Assembly (NCBI GenBank): GCA_963575745.1
Contig: CAUYUJ010009535.1
Location: forward strand, 422,870 to 486,869
Length of the DNA stretch: 64,000 bases
Direction of reading: 5' to 3'
Source: Prorocentrum cordatum
Lineage: Eukaryota > Sar > Dinophyceae > Prorocentrales > Prorocentraceae
The notes below the pieces were generated by a model, which did not search any database, was not told the DNA's origin, and worked only from the letters and a program-made list of their open reading frames with translations. Below, piece after piece: positions 1 to 11,480 of the stretch (its first letter is position 1; each line of letters opens with the position of its first letter). A program made the position numbers and the translations under genes.

Positions 1-233
1 GGCAACACCATTCTGAAGCACAGCTCTGCAATCTCGTGCAAGGACGTCCGCTGGGGGTCGTGCAACAATCGCCCGAGCTGCCACGCCCGCAATAACGTCT
101 CGGGCTGGGGGACATGCGATTTATACGCGCTGGCAACGCGGCCCCCTCAATCAAACGACCAACGATGCAAAGCAATGCAGGTGCGAATGACACGCCGAGA
201 ATATTGGCACTTTCTGGCTGCGCATCAAGTGTG
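1..233 (+). CDS. Possible partial exon, cysteine-rich peptide
   Basis: Frame 1 is open from the window edge for about 75 codons before a G-run. The translation has regularly spaced cysteines and tryptophans (for example ISCKDVRWGSC and SGWGTCDLYAL) and is not low-complexity, unlike almost everything in the next 3.5 kb. It could be the last part of an exon whose start is outside the window, with a GT-rich donor region near 229-236. No family is recognised. The alternative is a chance open frame; confidence is low because the stretch is short and truncated. Confidence 0.2.
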
Positions 234-365
234 TGGGGGGGGGGGGGGAGGATTGGAGGCGAGGGGGAAGGGGGGGGAGGATGGGGAAGAGGTCTCAGGG
301 GGAAGAGGAGGAGGGGGAGGAGGAGGAGGAGGCGGAGGAGGAGGCGGAGGAGAAGGATGAGGGGG
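229..365. repeat. G-run and (GGA)n purine tract
   Basis: A G-rich run is followed by GGA/GAGG repeats on the + strand. Frames through it encode only Gly/Glu/Arg runs and are treated as non-coding. Confidence 0.8.
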
Positions 366-3300
366 AGGACGAGTGGACCCTCAAACAGCGGCCGATGACC
401 TCGGCCTGGGCCCGAATCTCGCGGAACGCCGTCGCCCTCGCGCACAATGATCGAAAGGCAAGCACTGTCTGACGAACATTCGAGGACAAAGGAGGGAGGG
501 GGAAGGGAAACCGTGGGCCTTCCAAATGCGGTCTACGATGCCGCCAGGCCGCCGCGGGGGAGCCTGCGAGCCCGGGCCGGCGGGTCGCAGCGTGGTCTCA
601 TCCTTTTGCGGCGGCTGCGCCGCGGCGAGACAGCGGCCTCTCTCACGTCCTCGTTCGCCGTCCTCCTCCACATTATCCTCCTCTCTCCTCCTCCGCCATC
701 CGACCCCCGTCCGATCCCTCCCCGTCCCACTTCTCGTCCTCCTCCCTCCTCGCTATCCCCCCATATCCTTCTCCTCATCATCCGCCTCGTCCTTCTCCTC
801 CGCCTGCTTCCTGTTTTCCTGCTGCTGCTGGCCGCTGCTGGCACTCTCTGGGCTGGCCCCCTGACCATTGCGGGCCCGCCAGCAGCCCTCAACCTTGCCC
901 CTTCACCCTCATCTCCTCTCCCCTCTCAAGCCTCCTCATCCCCATCTCCTCATCCTCATCTCCTCTCCCCTATCACCCTGCCCCATCCGCGCCCCTCATC
1001 CCCTCCCTTCTCACCCCCCTCGCCTCTGCCTGATCATTGTCATCATCTTCAAGTCCTTCACCCTCCCCCCCTCCCCCCCTCCCATCGCCGTGCCCCCCCT
1101 TCCCCTCGCACTCGCCGCTCCTCCTCGCCCCCTCGCCCGCTGCGTCGTCGCGGGTGGCGGCGCAAACTGTCCCGTGGCAACTGGGACTCCCCCTCGGGCA
1201 CCGCGCCCGATCTGTGGGCGAAGGACGCGGGCGTTACCACGAACCCCACCGACCCCGAGTGGATCAATTCCGCCACGCTCTCCGGAACGCAGAATCCCTC
1301 AGCGACGGGCGGACGGGGGGGGGCGGCTGAAGCCCCGCTTGCCTCCGCCCCCCCTCCACGACGCCGACGCCGCGATCATCTCGCTGATATCCTCGCGCTC
1401 TCGCCGCGCAGCCCGCTCTACTGGGCCGAGGCTAACGGCCTTCGAAGTGCGTTGATCTTCGCGAAGCCAGAGCCCCCGAAGCGCGATTTTCTTCGCGGCC
1501 GACCGCGGTGGAGTGTGGGGTCAACGACTGCCCCTGCTGCTGCCAGCCAGGCTGCCGCTGCTGCTCGCATTTATGTTGCCCTCTCCCCTGTCGCTGTCAA
1601 CCATCCTGTCGTTGCTGATGACACCCCTTGCAATTGCTCTCGTCACTTTCCCACCGTGCTCTCCTCATGCGGATGATGCTATGCCGCTGCTGCCCCACCA
1701 CCCTGTTGCCGTCGTTCCTCCTCCGCCTTGTCCCCCCCCCACTTCCTGACCACCCCTTTCACCCTGGCCCTTCCGATCCCCCCCCCCCCCCGACCCTTGT
1801 ACTCCTTTTGTTGTGTTTCAAATTGCCCGCTGCCCGAATGCCTTCGGGCTGGGATCCTGCACGCCAAGGTCGACGAGCTCTTGAACGATCAAACTCCCGT
1901 CAAACGACGGAATGGGCCCCCGCGACTTGTTGCACTGATCTGGGCACGGCCACGGAGCCTGCCCAGTAGCAGGGCGGTACGATGATATAGTCCATACCAA
2001 CATACTCGAGGCGGCAGCCTCGAAGTTCCCGAACTGTCGAGCCTGCCAAAGGACACCAGGCCGCGTGGCGTCCGCATGAGACATCCGAGACAACTTTGAA
2101 AACTCCACGGCCCCCCACACGTCTGCGACGTTCCTCCGCGCAACCTTCCGAGGAAGAGGAGGAGGATACTCGAGAAAAGGGACCGGAGGAGGATGAGGAG
2201 GACATTGAAGACAATGAGGAGGGGGAGGGGGAGACGGAGGAGGACGAGGATGAAGACAAGGAGGAAGAGGACAAATATTAGGCGAGGAGGGCACGGATAA
2301 AGTAAGACGCAAGACCTCCCTCGCACTCACTAGAAGGAAAGTCCGTGGAAGCGCGTTGCGGCGGCGACGCTTGGCGCCACCGCGAGGCTGGGGCGGCGCC
2401 GCGATGTCCTCGACGTCCGCAACGACGAGGCCCATCGCGGCGGCGCCTGGCCCGAACCCAGGGGACAGGGGAAGGGGGGCGACAACGACGACGACGCTGA
2501 GCAGCAGCAGGAGCAGGAACGCGAAGAGGAGGAGGAGCAGGAGCGCGAAGAAGGTAACGAAACAAAGGCGAAAACGGAATACGAAAAGGATCGGACACCG
2601 CGGGGGGGGGAGGAGGTAGGGCCTGCGGATGAGACGAAAAAATGAACGAACGAAAATTGGAAGAATGGAAACCCACCCCTCTTTGTCCTCCTCCTGCTCG
2701 GAGTGTCCTCCTTCTCTCCCCCCTCTCCTTCTCCTCGGTCCTCCTCCTCCTCCTCCTCCTCCTCGTTGACCTCCTCCCCTAACCCTGCAATCCCAAACAA
2801 CAAGTCCCCCAACCAGCCCCGCCAGCAGCCGCGGCAGCAGGCCGCGCGCGCAGGCGCGCGGCGCCGCCCCGCGGGGGCGGCGACCAGGCCCGGGCCGAGG
2901 CCGAGGGCCGGCGCCAGCACAGAGCCCGCTGCGGCAGCAGCGGGCAGAAGAGAGGGGCGCAGGAGGTGGAGTAGGATGACGTCGTCGGCAGTGGCTGTCG
3001 CGTGCTACCGCTGCCGTCGCCCGGTCACCTCCTGCTCCTCCTCCTCCTCCGCCTCCTTCCCCCTCCTGTTGTTTCTTCGTCCTGATGTTGTGCCTCCTTC
3101 TCCTTCCTCCTCCTTCCCCCCCTTCTCCTCTATTATGTTCCCCCTGCTGCGGCCGCCCCCCGGGCCCCGGGCCCCCCCCCCCTCGCCCCTTAGGCAGTGA
3201 TCCTGGTGATGGCGCCCGCGAGCCGCGACGCGAACGCGAGTTTGCAACGCATTGCTCAACGTGGCACGACGCGGCATTGCACGCATGCAAGGGGGCTGAG

Positions 3301-3400
3301 GCCCCGGCATTGGGAGAAGCAAAAGGAGCTGGATGATGATAGATGGAAGCGGGACGGTTAGCGCGATAATTATGGGAGGTAGGACAGGGTAGGTTGAAGG
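366..3400. other. CT/GA-rich low-complexity region without a supported gene
   Basis: About 3 kb of alternating pyrimidine-rich (660-1130, 1580-1800, 2690-2780, 3030-3190) and purine-rich (2140-2280, 2460-2620) DNA. The long frames on both strands give Pro/Ser/Leu- or Arg/Glu-rich products that mirror base composition and overlap one another. No conserved motif was seen in any of them. Small exons could be hidden in the less biased parts (1150-1560, 1820-2090, 3190-3330), but nothing supports a call. Confidence 0.6.
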
Positions 3401-3411
3401 TTGGTGGACTG

Positions 3412-3556
3412 TGCGCATAGCGTGGCATAGCATGGCATAACATGGAACAGCACCAGGAAAAGGGCATTGCATGGCATAACATGGCATATCATAGCATCGT
3501 GGCATAACATAGCATAGCATAGCGTGGCATAGCATGGCATAACATGCCGCCCCGCG
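3412..3556. repeat. Degenerate (GCATA/GCATGG) short tandem repeat
   Basis: Repeated 5-10 bp units of the type GGCATAGCAT / GGCATAACAT run through this stretch. Similar ATGC-alternating repeats recur at 11.49-11.57, 11.97-12.12 and 22.46-22.50 kb, so this is a dispersed sequence type in the window. Confidence 0.75.
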
Positions 3557-3829
3557 AGACGCGGACCGTGACCTACTTCATGTAGGACAGGAACATAGCG
3601 ATTGGTGGCATAGCCTGGTGCCGAGCCCGACGCCCGACACGCTGAACACGCATCGAAATCCATCAAGCAATAGGTGCAAACATAGGTCTGCTAGTTGGTT
3701 CGGCACTTACATCGCTTTCGTTTCTTTTAAGGTAGGGTCCGTGGGCTCGCTTAGTCTGCTTACCATGTTCCTACCAGATATAGAGGGGGGACTCCAGTGA
3801 CTCCGAGCCCGAACCTCTCCTCATCCTTC

Positions 3830-3943
3830 TCCTCCCCCCCCCCTCCTCCTCCTCCTCCTCCTCCTCCTCCTCCTCCTTCTCCTCCTCCTTCTCCTCCTCT
3901 TCCTACTCCTCCTCCTCCTTCTCCTCCTTTTCCTCGTCCCCAG
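3830..3943 (+). repeat. (CTC)n tract ending in a candidate 3' splice site
   Basis: A pyrimidine-only CTC/CTT tract ends in CCCCAG at 3938-3943, directly before the first protein-like sequence of locus A. The layout (long polypyrimidine tract, AG, then G) fits a 3' splice acceptor; the same layout precedes the KH exon at 33716. Confidence 0.6.
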
Positions 3944-4929
3944 GAACATCAGCAGCGCCCTTTTTTCGCCGACGACGGGGGGGCGCTGCGGGAGCGCCAC
4001 GAGGAGAACAAGGACAGGGCCCAAGAGGAGACTCGCGGCGACTACGTCAAATCACTTGAAAAGAGTGGGTGGCTTCTGGGCCAGCGTGGCGCGGTCCTCT
4101 TCTTGAAAGGCCCCGTCTACACCTGCGCTCAGTCCAGAAAGCAGTTCAATCAATATTTGCGCGTCGGAGGGGCCCGCCTCATCGAGGCGTTCTACGAGGC
4201 GCGCAAAAGGGATAAGGAGCACTAGAACGAACAGCTTGAGTTGACGGCGACGGAAGGCGCCCCGGACTGCGCCGAGCTCAGGCCTAATACTCCTGCGGGC
4301 GCCACCCGCTGGTTCAAAGACCTCAGCAACCTGACCAATGGGCTCGCCAGCGCCGCGGGCTTCATGGAGAAATGCGGCAAACTGACACTGATGGCCGACG
4401 GGTGGACTAAGAGTTGGACGGACAAGCGGAAGAGAAAGCTTGCCGGGAAGGGGGCCATGGATACCCCAACCAGGAAAAGGAAGAGGAGGAAGGGGCAGCC
4501 AGGGGAGCCCGAGGCCGAGGCCGTGGAGCACGTGCCCGACACCGAGGCCAACGATAAACCGACGAGGAGTACGGGGACCGACCAGCGGGATTACCTGAAG
4601 AAGGCCTTCCCCAAAGTATACACATCATGGGCGCTGTGCAAACTCTGCGAGCTTTTTACGGCAAAATGAACGACTTTGGGTTGTGGGGCGAGTTTAAGGC
4701 GCACATGAGCACGCACGCGATGTTCACGCTCATAGGCAGCCAGCCCGCGCACGAGAAGATAATGAAACTTCAGTGCAACGTGGTCCTCACACTCGAGGCA
4801 CTCCATCCGTCTTACGCCAAGAAGCTCATCATGCCGGCTTTGAAGATGACAGCGCCGACGAACGATGAGACCCCACGTTTGATCACGGAACCTTCGGACT
4901 TTCCAAGCTCCATCATGGACTCGCGCTAG
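3944..4929 (+). pseudogene. Locus A, N-terminal segments (unrecognised protein, interrupted)
   Basis: From the AG at 3942-3943 one frame runs to 4669 with a single in-frame TAG at 4223-4225. Both sides of the TAG read as normal charged protein (EAFYEARKRDKEH before, NEQLELTATEGAPD after). The stretch holds a basic segment TRKRKRRKGQ near 4465-4500 that could be a nuclear localisation signal. Around 4630-4669 the coding sense moves to another frame (MNDFGLWGEFKAHM) and continues to 4929. KDLSNLTNGLASAAGF resembles GSADLTNGLGAAFGNL in locus B. No known domain is recognised. Either a decayed copy or a gene with undetected introns or assembly indels; I favour decay. Confidence 0.5.
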
Positions 4930-4952
4930 CCAAGCGCGCAAAGCAGGAAAAG

Positions 4953-5890
4953 ATGCGCAAGCGCCTGGCAGCACCTAAGCCGAAGCCGCAGAAGAGACAG
5001 GCCGGCGCTCCAGTGGAGGACGATTGCGTGGTATTTGCTGATGACGAACGTGCAACGGTTTTGATGACATACTTTGGGTCGCAAGCAAGGCAGTGGAGAG
5101 GGCGGAAGCCATCGAAGAGAACATCCTCGAGGAGGCGTGCCTCTACGGCCTGGAGTTCATAATTAACGGAGAGGTCGGGGTCCCTGGCGGCGGCGGCAAG
5201 GTGACTGCGCTCAAAGATAAGTACCTCAAGTTCAGGGAGGGCATGGTCAGCAACGTCATCAGGGGGCACGACTGCACCGATGAGCCGGACAAGCCCGCAG
5301 AAGAAGAATACTCAGGGTCCGACGGAGACGATGGCAGTTCGGCGAAGGCGGTGAACTCCGCGAAGGTGCCGAAGGGGTTCAACGAGAAGGCATTGGCGGT
5401 ACTCGTGGACACCCTTTCTAGAGATGCGACGCTGCTGGACAGGCTCGACGTCTTGGCAACCGACTTCGGCATGTTTGCAGAGGAAGTGGGTGGCGGCACG
5501 GTCACTGACAGCCTCGAGTCCTTGATTCGAACGATTCCAACACTAACCGCCTCTGCGGCAGGTGCGTGCACCAAGTTCAAGACCGACGCTGCTGCCATTA
5601 AGCAGCTGGCCAGCAATTGCGAGCTCGACACCGTTGTGGATGCGATCGCCCCCCTGGTTGGCAACCTGATCCCGTTCGACATATTCCAGGTGTTCCACTT
5701 GCTTGTCTCTTCCATGGACACGCGCGCCACGGAGGATGGCGTCGCGTTCGCTGAGCTGGGGCACGTGAACCCGCTACTCGGCGAGATGGTCAAGAATATC
5801 ACGAATCTGCAGCAACTCTCCGACTTCATGGACATTCGCCCAGCGATGACTCGCCGCGCGCTGAAGGGGCCGGGGCTGCGCGCGAAGGAG
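4953..5890 (+). pseudogene. Locus A, central segments (helical, acidic)
   Basis: Coding-like sequence starts in one frame (KPKPQKRQAGAPVEDDCVVF, about 4975-5040) and shifts to a second near 5045-5095, which stays open to the GA-rich tract at about 5890. The second part gives about 270 residues: an acidic linker (5280-5340) and then a long helix-forming stretch with FNEKALAVLVDTLSRD and ELDTVVDAIAPLVGNL. Neither part has a recognised domain. The change of frame without an obvious intron suggests an indel. It lies between the N-terminal segments and the SAP-bearing segment on the same strand, so all are taken as one locus. Confidence 0.5.
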
Positions 5891-6280
5891 GAAGAGGAGG
5901 AGGGGCCCCGAAGAAGAAGGGGAGGAGGAGGGACAGGATGAGGATCAGGAGGAGGAGGAGGGAGGAGGAGGAGGGAGGAGAAGGAGGGAGGAGGAGGAGC
6001 AGGAAAGAAGAGAAAGGAGCAAGAGGAGGAACAGCAGTAATCCCGTGGTTCGGACCCCCCTCTCCTCCTCCTCCTCCTCCTCCTCTTCCTCCTCCTCCTC
6101 CTCCTCCTCCTCTTCGTCGCCCTCCTCCTCCTCCTCCTCCTCCGCCCTTCTCCTCCTCCTCCCTCCTGCCCCCCCCCCCCCCCCTCCTCCCCCCCCCCCC
6201 TGCCCCTCGTGGTTCGGAGGGGGGGTCCGAACCAGGGGTGGTTTCAGAAGTTTCGGCCCGCCTCAGGAGGCAGAGGCCGG
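5881..6280 (+). other. Intron-like GA/CT-rich insertion in locus A
   Basis: Purine repeats (GGAGGAGG, about 5885-6035) are followed by pyrimidine repeats (CCTCCTCC, 6060-6200) on the same strand, so the transcript could fold back on itself. It separates two protein-like stretches and ends near CGCCTCAG/GGAGGCAG, both possible acceptors. An inverted repeat inside is listed separately. Confidence 0.5.
6046..6234. repeat. 189-bp element with 15-bp terminal inverted repeats
   Basis: TGGTTCGGACCCCCC at 6046-6060 is matched by its exact reverse complement at 6220-6234. The right end is itself a palindrome, GGTTCGGA, seven G, TCCGAACC (6211-6233). No clear target-site duplication flanks it. It lies inside the intron-like part of locus A, which recalls introner elements with inverted repeats described in dinoflagellates and relatives. 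That link is inference. Confidence 0.55.
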
Positions 6281-7755
6281 CATGGCTGCTTCCAGGAACA
6301 ACCTCGCACTGCTGAAGCTTGTTGATATGCTCAACGTGGTAGATTCGGCTCTTCCCATGCTCGCGTTCGAGATTGGGTTGACTGGTTTCTCGTGTCGCGA
6401 CGAGGGCGCGTGGAAGGCAAGTGGAAGCAGATCCTCACGAACGTCTTTGAGAGAGTGAATGTCAAGGACAAGGGCAAGGATGGCGATCAGGAGACAACCA
6501 AGGAGGAGAAGTAGGAGGAGAAGAAGGCGCAGGAGGCCAAGCAGGCGCGGGAATATGAATTGCGAAAGGAGCTGGAGGCTATCAGAATGGACGCCTTGAA
6601 GGCCCAGTGTATCCAGAGCGGTGCATCTTTCAAGTCGCAGGGGGCGAAGAAGAAAGATCTGGTCGATGTGCTCGTCAAGCGCCACCTTACAGCACCCGCC
6701 GTCAAGGAAGTGGACCAGGGGCCGACGACGGCCGATGGCGGCGACGCGACGGGCGTTGCGCAGATTGCGCGGCCTCAATTCGCCGAGCTGAAGAGCTCCA
6801 TCGAGTCGTTTGTCGCCGTGAAAGCCGAGGAGCAGGACTCGGCCCCCGTCGAAGACCAGGCCGCTATTGCAGAGCTTCGAACGTCGTTCCTGGGAAGCGC
6901 CGAGGGCCCGTGCGACGCCATTGCTTACCCCAACATACAGCGCACCCCGATTCTAAAGAATGACACCACGATTGAAAAATCTTTGGTGATATCGCCCTTG
7001 GCAACGGCAGCCCTGATGAAGGCGGACCCTTGGGCGGACGAAGATCGTGGTGGCAAAGAGAAGCGGCTTCAAGATGTGCGCACGTTGCCCCCTGCTGGCC
7101 TGACGACCGTCGACAAATTTACTGCGAGGCTTTACGTGTCCGACAAGTGCCACCACCCGCCTCCGCCTCCAGCTCCCGCAGCCCCCGGGGCTGCCGTGGT
7201 TCCGGAGCCCGCTTGGGAAGAGGTTGATCTGGCAAACATCAGGCTGTTGATGCGGGGGCGGGTAATCTGCAAGATTGGCGACTGCACTGGCTCCAAGCAC
7301 TTTTACTACGGAGGGTCGGTCGCGATCGCGCCCGGCGCGCGCATGGTCGTTATGCCCGCCGACACCCTGCCGTGGAAAGTCAAAGTGCTGGCCCACGACT
7401 ACGACCCTGGGACTGACGGCCCCCCGCATGCTTCACTGCCAGAGCGGAAGCAGATCAATGTCGACGGCTGGGAGAGCCAGATCTCGATGACCATGGTGTC
7501 GCTGAAGATCAATCCCGACTTCGTGCGTTGGACGCAGAAAAAGCGGGCGGAGCATGCGGCTGCAAAGGAGGAGTTCGACGATGCGTCCGCGACCAGGTGC
7601 TACCAGCTCACGCGCATGCCCTTCGAGGAGGATCTGAAGCTGCTGATCGAGCAGGCCAAGACGAGGGCGGAGGACAAGGCGAAGAAGGATGCTATCCGAG
7701 AGGCGAAGGCCCAGATGCTGGCGAACGTCGCCAGCTTTGAAGCCGGCGAGGACTC
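6281..7755 (+). pseudogene. Locus A, C-terminal segments with SAP-like motif
   Basis: The first part (6281-6410) reads MAASRNNLALLKLVDMLNVV; near 6405 the sense moves frame and continues (KQILTNVFERVNVKDKGKDG) through one in-frame TAG at 6512-6514 to about 7755. Right after the TAG a coiled-coil-like basic stretch leads into LEAIRMDALKAQC...GAKKKDLVDVLVKRHL (about 6570-6690), which matches the helix-turn-helix pattern of SAP DNA-binding domains (family knowledge). The remaining 350 residues (a proline linker at 7150-7200, VTDGWESQ-type region, charged helices to 7740) are unrecognised. It then runs into Ser-coding CTC repeats. A nuclear DNA/RNA-associated role is inference from the SAP motif only. 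Confidence 0.5.
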
Positions 7756-8400
7756 TTCCTCCTCGTCCTGCTTCTCCTCCTCTTCCTCCTGCTCCTCGTC
7801 CTCGTCCTCGTCGTCCTCCTCCTCCTCCTCCTCCACCGTACCGACTACTCCTCCTATATCCCCCCCCCTACCTCCTCCTCCTCACTCTGTGTGGCCTCCT
7901 TTACTCCTCCTCCTCCTTGCCTCCCTCCCTCCTTGCCTTCCTCCTCACACTCCTCCTCCTCCCTCCTTCCTCCTCGTCCCCTCCTCCTTCCTCCTCAAAG
8001 CAGCTCCGTTCAAACCTCCCTCCTTCCTCTCCTCCTCTGCCTCCTCCTCCTACCTCCTTCCTCTCCTCCTCCTCCACCTCCTCCTCAGCCCGCTCCCTCC
8101 TCCCCCCCCTCATTCCCCCCCCCCCCCCCCCCCCGATTCCCCATATATTCTATTACTTTCCCCTTCCCCCCCCCCCCCACCCATCCCGCATATGTTCCCC
8201 TCCCCGCACTCCCCCCCCCCTTTTTTTTTTCCCCCCACCCCCTCATATCATCATTGCCCCATACACCCCCATTTATAATTAATTTATTCCCCCCCCATCC
8301 CCACCCCCCTCATACCCCCCCCCCCATTATTCATCATCCCCCCCGTGTCCCCTCATCCCCATCCCCCCCCCCCCCCCCCCTCCTCCGAGAGGAGCTGGAG
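7756..8400. repeat. Long pyrimidine tract with C-runs
   Basis: Almost entirely C and T on the + strand: CTC/CTT repeats to 8110, then long C-runs with short AT islands (8111-8385). No coding evidence; the Ser/Pro frames are compositional. Confidence 0.85.
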
Positions 8401-8760
8401 CTGCCGCGCCTGGGCCAGGTCCTGCTGGAGAGCGAGGCGACCCACCTGAAGGCCTGATGGCCCAGGCGGCCGCCTCGAGGTCGCGAAGGAGAGGTCGCGA
8501 GAGAGAGGAGAGCCTCTCTCGCGACCCCGCCCCTCCGGGGGCCTGGCCGCCGCTGGGGGGGGGGATCAATGGGGGGGGGGGGGGTGGGGGGGGGGATGAG
8601 GAGGAGGAAGCGGAAAAGGAAGAAGAGGAGGCGGAACAGAAGGAGGGAGGAGGAGGAGGAGGAGGAGAAGGAGGAGGAGGGAAGGAGGAGGAGGAGGGAG
8701 GAGGAGGAGGAAGAGGAGGATGAAGAGGAGGAGGAGGAAAAGGACGGACGCTGGGAGGCA
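8401..8760. repeat. G-rich and (GGA)n tract
   Basis: A short mixed-sequence patch (8401-8540, containing repeated GCGAGAG motifs) passes into G-runs and GGA/GAGGAGG repeats up to 8750. With the C-rich tract to its left it forms a large purine/pyrimidine inverted pair. Confidence 0.8.
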
Positions 8761-8925
8761 GACGTTGGGCCAGGCGTTAGGTGCATGTATCTGACCTCTT
8801 GGATTTTTGTTGGGGGCTACGTGCCCTGTGCTTTCAGGACGCATGGATTCTGTCATCCAGCGTCGAAGCTCGCAAGAGTGTTTAGTAGTGACAGTTTGGG
8901 TGCGTCTGACGCGGCAGGGCCGTGG
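8761..8925. other. Short mixed-sequence spacer, nothing recognised
   Basis: Roughly 165 bp of ordinary composition between repeats. Frames across it are short and no motif is recognised. Confidence 0.5.
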
Positions 8926-8939
8926 GGGGGGGGGGGCAA

Positions 8940-9125
8940 AACCACATCAAGAGGAAACGTCAAGAGGAAACCCCAAACCACATCAAGAGAGGCCCCCCAA
9001 ATCGCATCAAGAGGGGCCGAAAACCGCATCAAGACGGGCCCGAAAAATCCATCAAGAGGGGCCCCCAACTCAGTCTGTCAAGATGCTCTTGACCGAGACA
9101 AACGTACGTCAAGACAGAACTTACG
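8940..9125. repeat. TCAAGAGG-family interspersed repeat, copy 1
   Basis: CATCAAGAGG / CGTCAAGAGG / CATCAAGACGGG recur about every 15-30 bp with variable spacers. The same core appears in reverse orientation at 20.7-21.07 kb and again at 30.73-30.80 kb. Confidence 0.8.
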
Positions 9126-9139
9126 AGCGCGAGGCAGTC

Positions 9140-9300
9140 AAGACCACCCCCCATCCGAAACTGAAGCTCCCAGGGGCCCCAATCGGCCCAACAGCCCGAA
9201 CGCATAACTGCCCCACTGCCCAACAACCCAACCTGCCGAAGTGCCCAAGCGCCCAAACTGCCCAACCCCCCAGCCCCCCAAATGCCCGACCTGAGCCGAA
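9140..9300. repeat. CCCAACNGCCC-type short repeats
   Basis: Irregular repeats of GCCCAACTGCCC / GCCCAAGCGCCC, probably a diverged neighbour of the flanking CCAAGAGG repeats. No gene is supported. Confidence 0.5.
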
Positions 9301-9407
9301 CTTACTGAATCCGCCGATCCGGCGTGTGAGTTTCAAGGAGTCTCAGCTACAGCCTCGAGGCTGAGCTTCAGCCTCTGGGGGGGTCGCCGGGGTGGCTCTG
9401 CCGGGGA

Positions 9408-9416
9408 CGGGGGGGT

Positions 9417-9462
<46 letters not shown>
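9408..9462. repeat. Poly(G) tract (about 50 bp)
   Basis: Nearly uninterrupted G from 9408 to 9461; a second G-run lies at 9527-9540 and a T-run at 9570-9584. Such tracts can form G-quadruplexes and are error-prone in sequencing. Confidence 0.9.
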
Positions 9463-9624
9463 GCGAGTTTCCGGCGAACCCGGGCCCGCTCCTCCGGGGG
9501 AAGTGGAAGATAGAGGGGAGAGAGGGGGGGGGGGGGGGGGAGAGCGCCAAGCTTCCTGCTATCCGCATTTTTTTTTTTTTTTTTCCGGCGCCTTTGGAGG
9601 AGGGGGGGGGCGAGGAGGGGGGGG

Positions 9625-10195
9625 GGGGGCCCAAGAAGACACCCCCAAGGGGTTCCAAGAGGGGCCCCGAGGCCCAAGAGAAGATGGTCGGCCGAAACAA
9701 TATCGCTCTCAAGACGGCCCCGCGATTATGGCCTCCAGACGGCCCAAGGTGTCTCCAAGACGCCCCAAGAAGCTTCCAAGAGGCCTCCCAAGAGGGCCCC
9801 AAGAGGCCAGAATCGTTGATTTTCATTGGTTTTTTTCAGGGTTTTTAGCGTTCTTGCCTTTTCGGGCGTCCGACGCTCGAAGACGGCCCAAGAGGCCCCC
9901 AAGACCGTCCCAAGACGGCCCACGATGCTTCCAACACGGCCCAAGAGAGCCCCAAGACGGCCCAAGAGGGCCCCAAGACGGCCCAAGAGGGCCTCTGGAC
10001 AGCCCAAGAAGGCCCCAAGAGAGCCCCAAGAGGGGCCCAAGAGGGGGACCACGAACCGAAAGAACCGAGCTTACCGCCCCAAGAGGCCCCCAGGAGGCCC
10101 CAAGAGACCCCCAAGGGGCCCCAAGAAGCCCACAAGAGGCCCAAAAGAGGTTCCAAGAGGCCCCAAAACAGCTCCCCAGAGGCCTCCAGACTGCC
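9625..10195. repeat. CCAAGAGG/CCAAGACGG repeat array
   Basis: CCCCAAGAGG and CCCAAGACGGCC recur every 10-20 bp over about 570 bp. Frames on both strands are open because the units lack stops; they give Arg-Pro-Lys or Trp-Gly-Leu repeats and are considered spurious. The core CAAGAGG relates this block to the TCAAGAGG repeats. Confidence 0.8.
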
Positions 10196-10384
10196 TCCGG
10201 CTGGCCCCCGGTTTCTTCCGCGGCACCGCCCAGGGCGCCACCGGCAGGATGTCCTCCGTCTCATCGTTTTCCTTCAAGTTATCGCCTCTTCCTCATTCTC
10301 CTCCTCCTCCTCTGCGACCTCAATCCTATCCCTCAACGATCGCGTCACCGAGTGCCTCTTCTTTGAAACATCCTCGCTCTTCAA

Positions 10385-10640
10385 ACGCACATCCATACAC
10401 ACATGCATACATACCTACATTTCAACACATTTGCATACATAGAAAAACAATCTTCCAGACATACATACTTACATTCACACACATACACACATATTATCAT
10501 ACACACATAAAAACATACATACAAACTAAATACATACATACGCGCACAAGCATACATACATACATACGTACCTACACACAGGCACACATGATCAATGCAT
10601 GCATACATGCATGCACGCGTACATACACACACATAGATCG
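10385..10640. repeat. (ACAT)n / (CATA)n tetranucleotide array
   Basis: ACATACAT-type repeats with CACA interruptions run through this interval. Confidence 0.85.
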
Positions 10641-10707
10641 TGAAACTCACCGCGTGCTCGAAACTTGAGAGAGACCGCGGGAAGTCGAGAGAAGCCGCGG
10701 AACGAGG

Positions 10708-10825
10708 CCTCTACTACTACTACCACTACTACCACAACCACTACTACTACTACTACTACCACTACTACTACTACTACTACTGCTACTACTACTACTACTA
10801 ATAATACTACTACTAGTACTACAGG
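10708..10825. repeat. (CTA)n trinucleotide array
   Basis: Over 30 CTA/CTACCA units, broken near 10800 by AATAATA. Confidence 0.9.
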
Positions 10826-11480
10826 TGCGTTTCCCAACTAGTATGTGTGTGTGGGTGATGCTGTGTGCGCATGTCTGCGGCGCAGGTTAAGTGGTGTGAC
10901 TGTGTGTGTGCGTTTGAGTGTGCGCCCATAATTTCTGCGTCTGGAGAATAAACACCGCCGAAAGCGATAAAACCCCAACCCCGAGCGACCCGGATACGGC
11001 GGCACAGGCCGAAGGCCACTACAATAATGTAGTATAAAACAGAAAAGGAAGGGGTATGGAGGAGGGAGGGGCGTACAGGGGGCTGGCGGTAACAGGAGGG
11101 GGGAAAAGCATAAAGGAGGGATAAGGCATAAAAGGGCCGGGGGGCCACCCTGAAAGTGGGAGAAGCAGGGTCGGCGGACATTGAGGCTGGCGGTAAAATA
11201 TTGAGGATGCCAAGCAGGCGAGGGCTGACAGGGTTGAGAAGGGCGCAGGGAGAGAAAACAAGGGAGTCGGAGAAGAAACGATGACGGATGGGCACGGGGG
11301 TGCGAGGGGAGAGCACGTTAATCTTAAGAAAACCTCTGTTTCCTCCAGTGGTTGGCCCGGTCGAGGATGCGCAGCAATGCTATGATGGCGACCCAACGCA
11401 AAAGCAAAATGGCGCCAGGGCACGGACCCCATGCATTTCCCTCAACACACATTTCAATCCGTGTTATGGGATATGCGCTA
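10826..11480. other. Unassigned region with short GT/purine repeats
   Basis: Contains a GTGTGTGT-rich start (10843-10925), then mixed and purine-rich sequence (11040-11280). Overlapping frames on the minus strand are Pro/Ser/Leu-rich. No supported gene or RNA. Confidence 0.45.

Noticed and set aside
447-1676. 409-codon + strand frame and its overlapping partners in the first 3.5 kb
   Set aside because: Composition is Pro/Ser/Arg/Leu-rich, follows CT tracts, overlaps equally long frames on both strands and lacks any motif.
1818-3482. 554-codon minus frame
   Set aside because: It crosses purine/pyrimidine tracts and the GCATA repeat; the product is low-complexity.
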